Positions 33,056 to 33,446 of a stretch of 33,446 nucleotides of DNA are shown here, one piece after another (position 1 is the stretch's first letter; every line of letters begins with the position of its first letter). Under the pieces are notes generated by a model that did not search any database, was not told the DNA's origin, and saw nothing but the letters and a program-made list of their open reading frames with translations. A program made the translations under genes and the position numbers. Origin of the DNA: Campylobacterota bacterium (GTDB lineage Bacteria; Campylobacterota; Campylobacteria; Campylobacterales; Sulfurovaceae); assembly GCA_015494795.1 (NCBI GenBank), contig WGAM01000135.1:1-33446 (forward strand). Direction: 5' to 3'.

Positions 33056-33446
33056 TGTTAATTATTATTCCATATTTTCTTTTAGAACTATACTTCTCCC
33101 TTGCCGTTGGCTCTAAAATAGGATTTTTAGGCTCTGTTATATGGATAGTTACAACCTTTATAATAGGTATGGGGCTACTCCAAAATGCTCATACATCTTT
33201 TTTAAAAGGTTTTAATTCCCTATCTAATGGCAAATTAACTCTTGATACTTTTCAAAACTCTACAACTTCTTACTTTTTTGGAGCAATACTTTTAATTATA
33301 CCCGGAGTCTTTTCTGATTTTTTAGGAGTAATTTTACTTCTATATTCTCTATTTCTACAGATGGGTATTAACATACCATTTAAAAAGAGAATAGATAAAT
33401 CAGATAAAAAAGATAGTGATGATATTATAGATGTGGAGATTATTGA
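33055..33446 (+). CDS. fxsA: FxsA family membrane protein (cut by window edge)
   Basis: Small inner-membrane protein of unknown role, named for suppression of F-plasmid exclusion of phage T7. 130 codons are visible, the last incomplete. The pattern fits the family: an N-terminal helix PYFLLELYFSLAVGSKIG, a second helix VIWIVTTFIIGMGLL, the LLQNAHTSFL-type stretch and the IIPGVFSDFLGVILLL helix, followed by a polar lysine- and aspartate-rich tail. The ATG overlaps the proS stop in TAATG, so it is coupled to proS. Confidence 0.85.
   Translation, partial: MLIIIPYFLLELYFSLAVGSKIGFLGSVIWIVTTFIIGMGLLQNAHTSFLKGFNSLSNGKLTLDTFQNSTTSYFFGAILLIIPGVFSDFLGVILLLYSLFLQMGINIPFKKRIDKSDKKDSDDIIDVEII

Overview
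The window is AT-rich chromosomal DNA that reads as a free-living member of the Campylobacterota (Sulfurimonas/Sulfurovum/Arcobacter-like; genus not resolved). The basis is the protein flavour and gene sets: an FtsK N-terminus of the epsilon type, rpsB-tsf, rplI-hslV-hslU, ispB-hemA-proS next to a DUF2018 (HP0242-like) protein, a stand-alone PAS energy-taxis-type protein and a periplasmic cytochrome c'. Most genes are compact housekeeping genes with short spacers and 1-4 base overlaps.

Layout. 1-617 (-): 5' part of ftsK, running off the left edge. 805-1216 (+): hup and a tRNA-Leu(CAA). 1219-4594 (-): an unrecognised gene, a LolD-like ABC ATPase, tsf and rpsB. 4786-6341 (+): a PLP-dependent D-cysteine desulfhydrase/ACC deaminase-like enzyme and a PAS protein. 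6357-7391 (-): an unrecognised exported protein. 7511-10331 (-): three tandem paralogues for exported proteins made almost entirely of an 11-residue repeat, each gene followed by its own hairpin. 10506-11723 (+): cytochrome c'-like protein and an RND-type adaptor without a pump. 11750-14286 (-): small protein, hslU, hslV, rplI. 14446-16413 (+): PAS-GGDEF-EAL protein, convergent with an RNase T2 (16410-17330, -). 17432-21186 (+): carB and a coupled membrane-anchored thioredoxin-like protein. 21194-23030 (-): hemC and a DsbC/G-like oxidoreductase. 23299-27932 (+): a cobalamin block (cbiET, cbiF, a 55-aa Cys-rich protein, cbiG, cbiH) ending in a fused nucleotidyltransferase-HEPN protein. 27999-33446 (+): murA, DUF2018 protein, ispB, hemA, proS and fxsA, the last running off the right edge.

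How the genes work together. HemA and HemC supply the tetrapyrrole branch that also feeds the cobalamin genes. Two periplasmic thiol-redox proteins and a c-type cytochrome point to a redox-active periplasm. HslUV, EF-Ts, S2, L9 and ProRS are core information and quality-control functions.

The points most worth a second look are: the cluster of exported 11-residue-repeat proteins (7.5-10.3 kb); a prolyl-tRNA synthetase from which the INS editing domain is cleanly missing; a one-chain MNT-HEPN protein carrying the full toxin R-x4-H-x-Y motif, attached to the B12 operon; and a 55-residue four-cysteine protein inside that operon. Several start codons were moved to sites with a Shine-Dalgarno sequence (rpsB, rplI, two of the repeat proteins, the Dsb-like protein). 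No stretch longer than 300 bases is without a gene. No insertion sequence, CRISPR array or phage gene was seen.
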